Positions 45,143 to 56,333 of a stretch of 64,000 bases of DNA are shown here, piece by piece. The stretch covers positions 62,001-126,000 of the forward strand of contig LLEY01000063.1 in the NCBI GenBank assembly GCA_001414485.1, read 5' to 3'. The notes below the pieces were generated by a model. The model saw only the letters and a list, made by a program, of their open reading frames with translations. It did no database searches and was not told the DNA's origin. The position numbers and the translations under genes are program-made. Origin of the DNA: Calycina herbarum. Its lineage: Eukaryota > Ascomycota > Leotiomycetes > Helotiales > Pezizellaceae. The stretch's first letter is position 1, and every line of letters starts with the position of its first letter.

Positions 45143-46645
45143 TTACAGAACATTGGCAAGACCATTCACTCCAGAAGCATCTCCCTCATCAAGATACCCA
45201 CATATCGTCCCCTGAGGATCCCATTTTCTCCTCACTTCCATCAGCTTGTTACCCTGTTCTTCACCCCAGTACTTCGTATTTCTGACCTGAAAATCAGAAT
45301 CTCCAAGATATTGGCCAACGCTGTGTGGTTGTATCCTACTCATCACTTCTTTTACCCATGACTGGCACCTTTCGTCATCCTTTTCTTCTTCCCAAATGGT
45401 ATACAGAGCAAAGTAATGATCTGACTGCATGGAGATGGCCATGTCGGGCAGTGGTTTTTGCGAGGTTGGTGCCATGGGAAACCACAAGGCAAAGCTCTTT
45501 CGGCTCGGAAGGGTGGTAAATGACTCCTCAAGCACGCTGGCAACATCTGAGTCGTTGTTGACGTATACATTGTCAGCACAATAGCGGTGACCCTCCGGGT
45601 TTGCCCTTCCCTGCATCTCGTACTCTTTCTCAAGCGTTGTTGGGCGATTGAACCATTTTTGTAGATAGCCACTGGGAACTGAGGCTTCTGCAGGCTGAAG
45701 CGCTCCGATTGCTTCTGAGTCGGACCATTTAAATGAAGTGAAGCTAACGATGACCACTGATTCTGTGTAATCTGGCATGAAAAGCCCGACGCAGACTATT
45801 TCAGTGTCTGCATCAAATGTTGCGGAAATTGATTTGATCCAGTTTAGGACTTTTTTGAAATCTCCCTTATGGAAGACGTAACCAGAGGTCCGCACATGAG
45901 TTGGTAATGGTTTCGGCTTGAGATAGAAGCGTGTGACAACCGCAGGGAAGCCTGAGCGAACCTCAGTATACATTTCTTGTGTCTTTATGAATCGGAATAC
46001 ATACCTGGCCCCGCGCCTCGTGCCGCCCAAAATAAATCTTGATTTTCCTTCTCATCACAATGTAGCTTTTTGCCATCTGCAGTGACTACATCAATGGCTT
46101 TCACATACTGACATGCCCAGCCCCAGCTCTAAGATATGTATTAGAATCCAGTTTCCGAGTATTTGCATTACCACCAGCTAGACATGGAATTAACGTACTT
46201 TGCATACCCAACCCATTCCTCCTTGAAGTAGGAATCCACCCAAAGCAACATCTGGACAATGTCCACCGGGGAATAATAAACCCTTCTGCCGCAAAACATC
46301 ATTTAGCTGGCGCCCAGTGGTGCTTGGTGATACAACAACAATCCCTGTGCTCTCATCGAACTCAATTTGCTTGTACTTTCCAAGGTCAATCAGAATGGCG
46401 TTGTCCCGAACACTCCATGCTGCCCACGAGTGACCGCCAGAGCGAATCGAGACGCGAATTCCTTCTTTTTGCGCAAGGTTTACGGTTTCCACGATGTGCT
46501 CCTCTTCAGTTGCTTCAACAATCGCAGTTGGGAAACGTTCAGGACGCCGGTGGTTGAAGACTCGACCGACACGCGCTCGCTCGTACTCCTCCTTGGAGGC
46601 TTCTCCTCTCCTCGTGATCGGTAACGACGCTTGAGTAACCGTCAT
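45143..46645 (-). CDS. BBE-type FAD-linked oxidase
   Basis: Exons 46645-46208, 46128-46005 and 45951-45143 give 456 aa from MTVTQASLPITRRG. The FAD_binding_4 half has PTAIVEATEEEHIVETV, VSIRSGGHSWAAWS with His72, and FPGGHCPDVALGGFLL with Cys130. His and Cys in these places attach FAD bicovalently in berberine-bridge and glucooligosaccharide oxidases. After the introns come SWGWACQYVKAIDVVTADG and DLFWAARGAG. The C-terminal BBE segment ends in NTKYWGEEQGNKLMEVRRKW and DPQGTICGYLD. No signal peptide is seen, so it is probably intracellular, unlike many fungal BBE enzymes. It is divergent with an SDR gene across a 553-bp promoter. It oxidises an unknown substrate with O2. Confidence 0.9.
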
Positions 46646-47198
46646 GTTCAGCAATGGAGCAAATTTATTCAATTGAATCGAATTGACCGTGATTCAGGCA
46701 GATTCAGCGTTGATCTGTTTGGATCAATACTCATTCGAAAAAAACATAGTACCTTTACTTGCTTGCTTGGTGACATCGGAGTATGTGGAATTGACCGGGC
46801 GCGTGGGGCCGATATTTGTGAGTTTTGAGATACTCATACTCCCCCCCTCATTACTTGTAACAGTGGGACCTAAGAGCACAGACGTTCTACTATACAAAAT
46901 ACTTTGTCAACAAGTGCCGGCACACTATTACATGTAATTAGCGAGAGAGTGGAGAGTTCCACCCACTTCCCCGCTCCCCCACAATGATCCTGCTCTGCCG
47001 CGCGTGCAGTGCATGTCTCCGATCTGGGGTACAACTTTCGGCAAGGGATTAGTGGATCTGGTGGAAAACCCCGAATTAACCAAACTCGTCTTTCAACTCT
47101 CAGGAGTGGACGTCCGTTTGAACTTTCATGAACAAGATCGAAGACAATCCTCGCTGCTCATATTCGAAAGAGAAACACGACTCCTTCCCGAAACAAAT
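46646..47198. promoter_or_regulatory. Bidirectional promoter, oxidase/SDR
   Basis: 553 bp between two divergent ATGs. It contains C-rich patches ACTCCCCCCCTC (about 46838) and CTTCCCCGCTCCCCC (about 46966), the latter vaguely like a degenerate CGGGG site on the other strand. Shared regulation of both genes is likely from geometry. Confidence 0.5.
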
Positions 47199-47963
47199 AT
47201 GCCTGAGCAGACATTAGTAAATAAAGTCGCGGTTATAAGTGGCTCCAGCTCCGGCATTGGCGCCGAAATAGGCCGAGAACTGGCATCCCGTGGAGCCAAC
47301 ATCGTCATCAACTATCCCTTCCCCAACCTCCGCGAAGGAGCAGAAGCACTCGCAGCAAGCCTACCAGCAAAAAGCATCGCTGTCGAAGCAGACATATCAA
47401 CCGTCGACGGGCCAAAAATATTGGTTGACGCAGCGGTCAAGTCCTTTGGTCGGATTGATATTCTTGTGAACAATGCGGCTTTGGCCGTAAACAAACCGTT
47501 TGAGGAGCAAACGCTAGATGACTGGGACTTGTTGGTCAACCTCAATGGACGTGGAACTTTTCTCCTCACGCAAGCGACGCTCCCACATCTTCCAAAACAA
47601 GACGGCCGAATTGTGAACATTGTTTCGATTTCAGCACGAGAGGCGCCGCCCATGCAAACAATCTATGCTGGAAGCAAAGGGATGGTGGATAGCTTCACGA
47701 AAGTCTGGGCGAAGGAGTTGCCGCCGAAGTATGGCGTGACTGTCAATGCGGTCAGTCCTGGCCCTACTATGACTGAAGGTTTTGAGCAGGCTGGAGAGGC
47801 GTTTCTGAAGCAGATACAGCCGGTGCTGGACAAGACGCCCGTGGGAGGCCGAATGGGAAAGAAAGAGGAGATTGCATATGCGGTTGCATTTTTGTGCGAG
47901 CCAAGGGCGAGTTGGATCAACGGGCTCCATATGATCGCTTCGGGAGGATTGTTTATTCATTGA
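47199..47963 (+). CDS. Short-chain dehydrogenase/reductase
   Basis: Single exon of 254 aa from MPEQTLVNKVAVISG. The cofactor motif GSSSGIG is at 15-21, NNAAL (NNAG motif) follows DILV, and the catalytic Ser (VSISAREAP) and Tyr-x3-Lys (IYAGSKG) are present. SPGPTMTEGF and the C-terminal ASGGLFIH complete a classical SDR. NAD(P)-dependent alcohol/ketone oxidoreduction, probably cytosolic. Its head-to-head arrangement with the FAD oxidase suggests the two act on the same pathway. An ATG at 47004 would add 65 unconserved residues and is rejected. There is no intron, unlike most neighbours. Confidence 0.92.
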   Translation: MPEQTLVNKVAVISGSSSGIGAEIGRELASRGANIVINYPFPNLREGAEALAASLPAKSIAVEADISTVDGPKILVDAAVKSFGRIDILVNNAALAVNKPFEEQTLDDWDLLVNLNGRGTFLLTQATLPHLPKQDGRIVNIVSISAREAPPMQTIYAGSKGMVDSFTKVWAKELPPKYGVTVNAVSPGPTMTEGFEQAGEAFLKQIQPVLDKTPVGGRMGKKEEIAYAVAFLCEPRASWINGLHMIASGGLFIH

Positions 47964-48441
47964 TCGTTTTAGTAGAATACAAATAAATCACCTTCGGGTA
48001 AAACTTCCAACAATACGTTGAAAATCAGGCATTCAAAAGGTTGACATGAATAGTTGAGGTGTATTGACTCGACCATCCTTCTGCTCAGCCGTCACTACAA
48101 CGACTGAGTTGGTTGAAATTATACTAAAATTAGAACCAGATCGCATCTTCAACTATGCGCATCATTTGCAAAAAGAGTTACAATTACTGAATTTACTGGA
48201 GGATCAAGGCTACTCGGCGAGGCTGACACCATAATTACGACTTGAAATGAAATTCCAAACAGACATCTACTATAATAAGCGATTCGTGGGTAGTAGGTTT
48301 ATTATTATTCGGTAAAGGGGGGTTTCGATCACGTATGTACATTATCAGTTGACGGTGGCTGGACAGCTCCGCACAGGGCTACGTGCAGGGTATTGCCAAT
48401 CAATTGTTTAAGAAGTATACAGCTAGAACTATGGAGGTACA
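47964..48441. other. Intergenic between convergent genes
   Basis: About 480 bp between the SDR stop and the dioxygenase stop. Nothing recognisable. Confidence 0.5.
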
Positions 48442-49399
48442 TCAAGTCCATTGACCGATCGTAAATTGTGAATTACACATGTTTGTGAGCTCCCAAGTTT
48501 CTGCTCCGAGTCTCCCATAGCTGCCAACGTCCTCTTCGCTACCTGCTGCACCGGAAACAAATGCCGCAGCCATGAAATGATCATCCGTAGCGTGTGCGTC
48601 TCGAAATCGCGGGTGCTTCATTAATCTCGTGATGGCGCGACGAAGATTTGGCCCACTATTTTGGGAAATGGCATCTTCGACCGTCTGACGAAATTCCATT
48701 GCCCAGTCTCCTGGCGGTGTTTCCTGAGCGAAGTTATCGGAATATTTCAACATGGGGGACCAGACGTTTCGATAGAGATTATGGACTGCACCACCACTTC
48801 CGACGATAAGATAGCCCTGTTCTCTCAATGGCCGCAGAGCTGCACCAACACGCATATGGAAATGGGGATCGAAGCGCGCATTGAGAGAGATGATTGTCGT
48901 CGGCGGGCATTTCTGTGGGAACATCCGGATGAGGATGAGGTATGTATCGTGGATCCAGTCAAATTTATCATTTCCGTTGACTTCAAAGCCGTTGGCGGCA
49001 AGAAGTTCGATACACTTCTTACCACTTTTCAGATCAGGGACCAGTTCGTAGTTGAGGTATTTGGATGGATGGACGTATGCAACTGGTGATTTCCCCGGCT
49101 TTGGATTCATCGAGACTTCAACTTTATCATGCCCGACACAATCCCAATGTGCGCCCTGGGGAGACGTTAGTTCATGGCTTTATTGCACTTGACTGCTTTC
49201 TCGAGTTCTCACCATCATGACGACGCCCTTGATGCCATGGGCAAGAGCTTCGTCGCCGCATCTCTTCCAGTAGTCGGCCGATTCGGACTCTTCGCCCAGC
49301 ATCATGGTCGAGCCATGAGAGAAGAAATGTACAGGTGTCAGCGCTGTTTGGGAGCATTAGCTGGCTATTCTTGAAGGTCGACTTCCAAAACTTACTCAT
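48442..49399 (-). CDS. Class III extradiol dioxygenase (LigB/DODA type)
   Basis: Exons 49399-49396 (ATGA only), 49343-49213 and 49155-48442 give 282 aa. The start reads MTLTPVHFFSHGSTMML once the 4-nt first exon is joined. His11, His48 (GAHWD), SLNARFDPHFHMRVGAAL and GSGGAVHNLYRN (His170) match the metal-binding framework of DODA/LigB enzymes, which use a non-haem divalent metal to open catechol-type rings. DDHFMAAAFVSGAA near the C-terminus is also typical. The substrate could be DOPA, protocatechuate-like or another catechol. It is divergent with the zinc-finger regulator. The micro-exon is the only unusual point, and a longer upstream exon cannot be excluded. Confidence 0.88.
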
Positions 49400-49832
49400 T
49401 TCAAGGACTGTATAATATTTTCTTTCGCTCCCCGTGCTTGATTTACAATTAGCAGCCAAGTGTTGCGATTTTACCGGACTCAAGAGAAGATTGACGGTCA
49501 CCTGCTTGTTGTCCGTGCGTCACTTCTCTGCGACGAGAAGATATTCTCCATCCTCGACCGTTTTGTGAGTGTTGCAATGAAGCCAAACTCAAACTCAATA
49601 GTCGGGCGGGGGTAAAGTGGACGGTTTCATGCGGGTAACCTAAGGGGTGGTCCCGGTGTCAAGATTTCGGAAAGAGTGGAGGCGGGGTAAAGCGGGGTAA
49701 AGCGGAGTGACGCGAGGCCGATGACAGTGGAAGGTGCGGGGGCATAGCGTACCATTCCAACAAAATCGTTGATGTTTCCTGACGTGATTTTCTTCTCCCC
49801 ACCTCCTTCCAGTCTCTCTCTCACCACCTCAC
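49400..49832. promoter_or_regulatory. Bidirectional promoter, dioxygenase/regulator
   Basis: 433 bp. It holds CGGGGTAAAG at 49683-49692 and 49693-49702 in perfect tandem, followed by CGGAGTGA, and a variant CGGGGGTAAAG at 49607-49617. A pyrimidine tract (about 49790-49825) precedes the regulator ATG. Confidence 0.55.
49607..49710 (+). promoter_or_regulatory. CGGGGTAAAG repeat cluster
   Basis: Two exact tandem 10-mers, one 11-mer variant and one degenerate copy within about 100 bp between two divergent cluster genes. The exact 10-mer also occurs in the MFS promoter. A plausible binding site for the adjacent regulator. Confidence 0.45.
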
Positions 49833-52701
49833 ATGTCCGCCCCCGAATCGAACCCCAACGGACGTGGACAGTTCCAGTGTGGCACTTGCTCACAATCTTA
49901 CTCTCGACTTGACCACCTCGCCCGCCATGTGAGGTCCCGTACGTTGGCCTCTCCCGTCACCCTAGCCATCACCCTAGCCATCCCATCCCATCCCGCATTA
50001 CCCCACCCGCGAGTCTGCGCTGACCGAGTGTGGGCGTGACAGATACGAACGAGAAGCCGTATCGATGCGATACGTGTGGCAAGCAATTTAGCCGAGTGTG
50101 GGTATCACGCCTTCTCCTCTTCCCCAGTGCTGACAAGTGTATCGTATCCTTACTAACTGTCCATTCAGCGATCTACTCCGACGGCATACTCTGGTCCACA
50201 ATCCGGCCCCCAACGATGCTTCCAATAAACGTCGCCGGACCGGGTCGGCTACTCCCTTGCCGCTGCGTGCTTCCAAGGCCTGCGAAGGATGCGCCGAACA
50301 TCACTTGAAATGTGAGGATGAGAAGCCGTGCAGGCGATGCCTACGAAGAAACATTGCTTGCGTCGTAGCTCCGCGGCAGACGACGAACGAAGACGGCCTG
50401 GTCGACTTGCAATCTGCCGAGAATGGCGAGAATGGCGAGAATGAGACCGGTAACCTTTCAGAAAGAGAACCAGATCCAAGTAGGCAACATCATCTCCCCC
50501 TGGCGGGGATCGACCCAGACGCCGATTCATTCAATCCTCTGCTTCCATCGGAAACGGTGCTTGGCCCAGATCTTTCTTCCCAGCATCAGTCCAACCCGTT
50601 GCAGGTGCACGAAAACAGTATACAGATGCAGGTGCAAACAGGACCAGGAGAAATGCCTTCCGCCTCCAATGTCCTGGATTTCATGTCGAGTGGGCACTTT
50701 TTCTCCAATCTCCCAAGTGGCGCCCTAACTCCCATTGGGCTTGTTGGCTTTGGGGTCGAGACAGACCTGGATTTCAGTTCCATGGACCTGAATTTTATCG
50801 ATGCGTATAATACCCGAGTTCCGTTCGAGTTGGAGAATCCCGTTCCGCAGATGGTAGAGCAAGATGCCAACACGCTTCCCAGCCAACATCCGCGAGATCC
50901 CGGCGAGCCGGACGCCGGTGGTGCCGGAAGAGTCTTGGCGCCATCGATCTGGCGCTTCGTTCCCGCGGCTCGGGATCACGGCTATGCCGAGCAAGCTCAC
51001 CTGTCACTACCCGACCCGGACGGGATGGTCAGCATGAGCCCGGACTTCAGCCACCGGGCGACCACGGAAAAGCTCGACGCGCCAACGCGTGACAAGATCC
51101 TGGCCATTGTGTTGAGCCAAGTCCAATCGCACTCCCTTCCTGCTCTTTCATCCTTCCCCTCGATTGAATTGCTCGACAACTTGGTCCAGTTCTTTCTGGC
51201 AGGTCCGCTTCCAAGTGCCAGCTCATGGGTGCACAGCGCCAGCTTCCGCCCTAAGATGGCTCGACCCGAGCTCCTTCTGGCCATGGCGGCTTTCGGTGCC
51301 ATTCTCACCCCCGACCGCTCCTTACGCAAGCTGGGTTTTGCTATTCAGGAGGTTGTTCGCAATCACCTTCCCACCGTGTTTGAAGGGAACAATACCACGA
51401 TTCGTGATCTCCAATTGCTACAGGCATTCATGGTGCACTTGGAAATCGGGCTTTGGAGCGGCAACAGTCGGAAGATTGAAATCTCAGAGAGCTTCGAGCA
51501 GCCCTTGCTCACCATGCTTCGACGCAGAGGTCGCTTCAGACGATCGGCCTATCCAACCTTGACGGTGTTGGCCGAGGATGAGGGCTCAGGGCTTGACAAG
51601 AGTTGGCGCACGTGGATTGAGCAGGAATCTTGGAAACGATTGGCATATCATCTTTTGCGCCATGATGCACAATCCTCGGTATCTCTCCTTGTGAGCCCCT
51701 TGATCTCCTACGCCGAGCTCGGTCTTCCCCTACCAGAGTCGCAAGACCTTTGGTCAGCTAGCTCGGCTCAGGAGTGGAAGGTGCTCTACCGTGCCAAATT
51801 CGAAAACAACACCGTACGCATCCCCTCGTTGACCGAATGTGTAGCGAACTTGGATCTACTCGACTCAAGTTCGGCGTTCATCGATTTGAAGCTTTCCTGC
51901 TCATCATTCCTGTACGCCATCTGGGGCATGGTTTGGGAGTATCGAAAACTAGCCCTTGTCTTCTGCAGCCAGCCGCGTATCTGGGATAGTGGCCTCGCAA
52001 TGATGTCCAGATATCAAGAACTATCCAAAGTTTTGGATTACTTCCGCATGCGTCACAGCAAGGAGAGCCCTGTGTTGCTCGAGCTTATTCTGATGCATCT
52101 CCATATGTCGCTGGAAGAGATTAACCTCTTTATCGGTCTAGAGGGCCAGGAACAGGCAGAACGAGTTCATCCATCGGTGAAGGAATGGGTGAGTAGCAAA
52201 GTTTCTCGACAGGCGGTTTGGCACGCAGGTCAACTTGTTCGTGCTGCAAAGGCAATTCCTGCGGTGGAGCTACGGGACTTTTACGCCGTCTCCCTATTTC
52301 ATGCTAGCCTGGCTTTCTGGGCTTACGGGCTTGCCTCGAGAATGTTTCTGCAGGATACTGCTTCTCAATTTGTCGCAGGAACGAGGCAGTCTACCCTCAC
52401 GTCATCCCAAATCGTCTGGCTCGATGATGAAGAAACAGCAGCGACGTACCGGTACATCTCTTTGGGTGCCGGCGTTCCTGCGGTGCAAGGAGTTAGTCCA
52501 GATATGCCACCTGCCCAGCTGCATGATCCGAAAGGTATCATGGATGTTATAATTGAAATCGTAAGACCGAGTGATCGTGACCCTTCTCAACCAGGTTCCC
52601 CGCTTACTGAAAACTTGATTGCTATTATGGAGCGATTGAAAGGCATGAATTATGGAGATGGAGATCTTGGTAACTCAGCAGGGCTGCCTTCGCATATTTA
52701 A
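49833..52701 (+). CDS. Transcription factor with two C2H2 fingers plus Zn2Cys6
   Basis: Exons 49833-49938, 50043-50097 and 50169-52701 give 897 aa. Finger 1 is FQCGTCSQSYSRLDHLARH, joined by the first splice to HTNEKPYRC. Finger 2 is CDTCGKQFSRVDLLRRHTLVH, joined across the second splice. A Zn2Cys6 cluster follows at about 92-119 (CEGCAEHHLKC, CRRCLRRNIAC; spacing C-x2-C-x6-C-x5-C-x2-C-x6-C). The middle and C-terminal parts resemble the fungal-specific transcription-factor region (FPSIELLDNLVQFFL, RPELLLAMAAFGAI, LQAFMVHLEIGLWSG). Such dual-finger factors are Pezizomycotina-specific and often sit in metabolic clusters. As neighbour of the dioxygenase it is the likely pathway regulator. Confidence 0.92.
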
Positions 52702-53211
52702 TTCATACTCTCACCTGACTGCTGTCCCAGCATGTGTTTCCGCAGAAAACACTTCCTGAAATCATAAGCATGTACCCTACTAAGTAAGAGTGATCATTGA
52801 AGATCCGCTTCCACGACGGCATATCACAAAATGTTTCTTATATATATTTTTTAATACAAAAAATTGCTGATAAAATGGTGATGTGTCTATGTCAATGACT
52901 TCGCGATTTTACTATCCCCTAGTAGGGAAGTTGACCCTACGCAGGAATTCCTCGCTAAAATTATAGGGGCGATGATACCCCTCTGTTTAAGGCATCACGA
53001 CTCCGCCGTTTTCATTTTCTGGAAAGACCTGCGAAGTTTTTTATCAGTTGTATATGTCAATTGCAGCAGAATAAAGTTTGAAGCATGAAGATCGAATTTG
53101 TGATTGTATTGGTACAAACGCTCAAAGTCGGGATTCCCGTCCAATTTTGGTGAGGTTCCCCTGGAAAAATGGGTCCATCAATGCCTAGGTATGTAATACT
53201 ACAGGGGGTCT
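52702..53211. other. Intergenic between convergent genes
   Basis: About 510 bp. AT-rich 3' region with TATATATATTTTTTAATA near 52838. No gene. Confidence 0.5.
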
Positions 53212-54918
53212 TTACGACCTCAATTTCATTGCGAAAAGGACTCCAAAATAACCAAATGTCCCCACACTTAGCAGTGTTACTGTGCCAAACAAACCAAGTC
53301 CAGTGAAAATTGATTGTTCGAAGAAACCAACTTGGCCTCCCACAGACCGTTTGTGCTTGGGCTCCAGCTTTGTCAACGCATCTCTCAGGCTTTTAGCTAC
53401 ATAGTTGGTTTCTGGATGACTTAGACACTCATAGACGACCTGCGACGACGGCGATGGATTGATGTATCTAGCGGTTGGTACAGAGAAGAGTTTCAACGGG
53501 TATCGCAGGAAGGGGTCAACATGCGAGGAACCCAGCGCAGCCGGACCGACTATTTGAATCTTAGTATGGTATTTATAAGGTTGCCAATTTTACGAGACTA
53601 ACCGAGAAGCTCGAGAGGAGCATGATTGACGAAAGAAACTTGAGACCTTATGGAGGAGCTTAGGTACTTTGCCGATGTCGGAGCTGCAAATATGTACGAT
53701 GCTAGCAAATGTCCACTGCAAAGATGTTAACAATGTGCGTAACGACTTAGATATTCCCACACTCACGAGCCTGCAAGATTAATGGCGTCATCTAGCGACT
53801 TCACAGCATGAAGCACCAGGTTTGGACTATTTATCTTGCTACGTAGCAGCTCCGAAGTTCTACCAAAACTTGTGTCAGCTTTCATGGGTTATTGAAGGGC
53901 GTGGAGTGCAGGAATGGAATCATAGTACGTACCTATTTTTCACCTCGAAAACCGAGCTGTGGCCCGTCGAAGTCGCAACTTCGATCTCGCCACTCTTTTG
54001 ACCATCTTCAAATAGTTTTTCCTCTGACGTTTGCTCCGAAACGCTTGTTTTAACCACTTGCTGGTTCGCAGTGTGTCGAATCAGCTGCCCTATGATGGCG
54101 GCAAGAAAGTCCCTTTTTACATACTCATTGACCAAGATGAGATCTGGCGCATATGGAGATTTACCACCAAAGCTCAAGCGAGCTGTCACTAGTGCTTCAG
54201 CTGCTTTCGTGAGGTTTGCAGTTCGGTCAACGACGGCAACTACTCGGGATTGAGAGGGTGATACGAGCGGTATGGATGAACTAGCAGATGGAGACGGAAA
54301 GTCTGTTGGCGGTATGTCGCTCTGGAAAACGCGAATATGATTTGGACCCAGGTCGGCGTCTGTGGCGCGGCTGGTAACAAATTCGATTATATTGGGATCG
54401 AGAGCAGCTTTTAGCAGTTTGCGAATCAGAATGGGAACTTCTAGTAAGGTATTTTCGAGCTGCAACGACAAGTTGTCAGCAGATCCATCCTCTTCATCTC
54501 ACACGAAAGGTAAGATACACACCTCGAGCACAACGCAGTTTCCAGCAGCAATTGCAGCACTTAATGCCACGATGACAGAATAGAAAGGGCTGTACACCGA
54601 TGGCACGACATAAACAACCCCAATTGGTTCCACATGTTCTGGTGCATCCTCGCCTCGCGCAATTGAATACTCCTTGTGCAAAGCATCTTCTGCATCAAGC
54701 AGGTTGTAATAGCCCTTCAGACTTTGCAACGTCAAAATACATTCGACTGCAGCTTCGGCCTCACTATTTCCGCTGTCGTTCCGGATTGCGTTCTCTATCG
54801 ATGCGATGTTGGCAATGAGCGTTTTTTGTAGCTTTTCTAGTTGGGTTTGACGATAGATAATGTTATGAAGGCGCCCATCGATGGCTGCTTCACGTATGGG
54901 TTGTAACAGGCGAGACAT
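53212..54918 (-). CDS. ALDH3-like protein without catalytic cysteine, tail-anchored
   Basis: Exons 54918-54523, 54459-53933, 53859-53767, 53715-53603 and 53549-53212 give 488 aa. The N-terminal domain follows class 3 aldehyde dehydrogenases: RQTQLEKLQKTLIANIA, EPIGVVYVVPSVYSPFY, and IVALSAAIAAGNCVVLE. Where active enzymes have GQTCVAPDY, this protein reads GGKSPYAPDL, placing Pro (about residue 234) at the nucleophile position. The ELGGK general-base segment is also not recognisable. The later QVSFVNHAPLELL matches the family. A hydrophobic C-terminus (FTGLGLFGTVTLLSVGTFGY) resembles the membrane tail of fatty aldehyde dehydrogenase. Probably an inactive, membrane-bound homologue. Such fungal homologues are known as PutA-like proteins. 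Confidence 0.8.
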
Positions 54919-55264
54919 GAAGGACTTGAGGAAATCGAGTTTGAAAAACGAAATGCGAACTCAACACATCAAGCTTGATTTCCATAATTATTTCGTCTTA
55001 TTTTTGGGGGGCCTTTTGCCAGCCTAGTTTCGGACAGCCTCTCCCGGCGGGGATGGTTTCATCACTACAGAGATCTGGGTCATGGTGTCTGGGGTCATGG
55101 TGGCGTTCCGGGAGCCCCCGCCCCCACCTTCCCGATATCCCGCTGACTGATCAACCATGCTTTGGATGAAGGAGGTCGAGATCAGTCTTGAAGTACTTGC
55201 TTGTTGAGACTAAAAAGGAATTCAGCATTCAGCCTCAGCTCACAGCAGTGACAGCACCATAGTC
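54919..55264. promoter_or_regulatory. Divergent promoter region
   Basis: 346 bp between the ALDH-like start (minus) and a plus-strand start at 55265. GGTCATGGTG is repeated with variation near 55078-55105. Confidence 0.4.
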
Positions 55265-55846
55265 ATGTCTTCCACCGCAACGACAACAACCACATCCACC
55301 TCTTCCAGCGCCGTCTCCGCCGAAGCAGCCCGGCTACGCAACTGGAAGCACCTCTCAGACTACGAATTGCACCATTCCGATTCTCACTCTGAGCCCTCAA
55401 ACGCAGCCAGCGCAAATCGTGCAGCGCAAGACCCTCGACTTCAAGACCCAACAGAACCCTCCAGTCTCCAACGCGCACTGCATAATCCAGACCACTGGCC
55501 AAATAACCACCGTCGCATCCCGCACTATCGGCCCATCAACAGAGAGCTAGATCAGAGTCAAAGAAGAGTCTATCAGAACACTGGCGAGCGGGTCTTTTTG
55601 ACAATTATGTTTACGGGAGTGCGAACTAATGTTGTGAGTAATTTTTGTGTTCTTTCGTCTATGTACGAGTTGGCATATACTATGGATTGTTGCGGAATAG
55701 TCCCTTTCATTGTTTCTCTCTCTCTTTTCCTTGGGCTTCAGTATGCTGATAGGTTTAATAGGCTGCTAACAGAGCGTGGAATGCTACGCTGGGGAGGATT
55801 AACAGGAATTGGTTTGAGTATAAAGTTGGGGGTGAGTGGTAGCTAG
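55265..55846 (+). CDS. Small uncharacterised protein
   Basis: Exons 55265-55633 and 55742-55846 give 157 aa. The 108-bp intron starts with GTGAGT and ends in CTTCAG, and the frame is also open through it. The N-terminus is Ser/Thr-rich. The core carries RLRNWKHLSDYELHHSD and HRRIPHYRPINRELDQSQRR, and after the splice GVRTNVYADRFNRLLTERGM and LRWGGLTGIGLSIKLG. A GTGAGT near 55831 could be another donor, so the very end is uncertain. It looks like a conserved ascomycete hypothetical. No membrane segment once spliced, and function is unknown. Confidence 0.65.
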   Translation: MSSTATTTTTSTSSSAVSAEAARLRNWKHLSDYELHHSDSHSEPSNAASANRAAQDPRLQDPTEPSSLQRALHNPDHWPNNHRRIPHYRPINRELDQSQRRVYQNTGERVFLTIMFTGVRTNVVSNFCVLSSMYELAYTMDCCGIVPFIVSLSLFLGLQYADRFNRLLTERGMLRWGGLTGIGLSIKLGVSGS

Positions 55847-56333
55847 GGAGAATCATGACACTATTTCTTTGAAATTTCTTTTGGAAAGGGTTAAAGCTAT
55901 GTTATATAAATGAGGGCAATGTAAGATGTAAATCGTAAATGTTGTTTACTTTATAGAATCTAGTAATAAAAGCGCCACGATTTACATCTATTTCCAAGTT
56001 TACGTCTTAAGAGCTTAATTAATTCTACATATCTTCCGGAGTCGAAACTCTAATATGACATATTCTTAAGGCGAGTAGATTGATTTCCTGTAGTATCTGA
56101 GGATTCAATGGCGTGAAGGAAATTATTCAACGTTTATAAATAAAACTTCCTTCGCGGTATTGTATGCTCGTGAAAGAGATCAAGCGAATATGACATAGGG
56201 GAGGAAGAAAACAACAAAGGAATTTCATATCACCGGTTGAGTTTAGCAGAATGAGTAATTAAAAAAAAGTCACATCCAGGGTTAAATATTTCAAAAAACT
56301 TCATTCATTTCTCCTTTCATGTCTTAATTCTAC
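55847..56333. other. Intergenic between convergent genes
   Basis: About 490 bp of AT-rich 3' sequence. Nothing recognisable. Confidence 0.5.

Noticed and set aside
47004..47198. 65-residue N-terminal extension of the SDR
   Set aside because: SDRs of this class start a few residues before the GSSSGIG loop; MPEQTLVNKVAV at 47199 fits.
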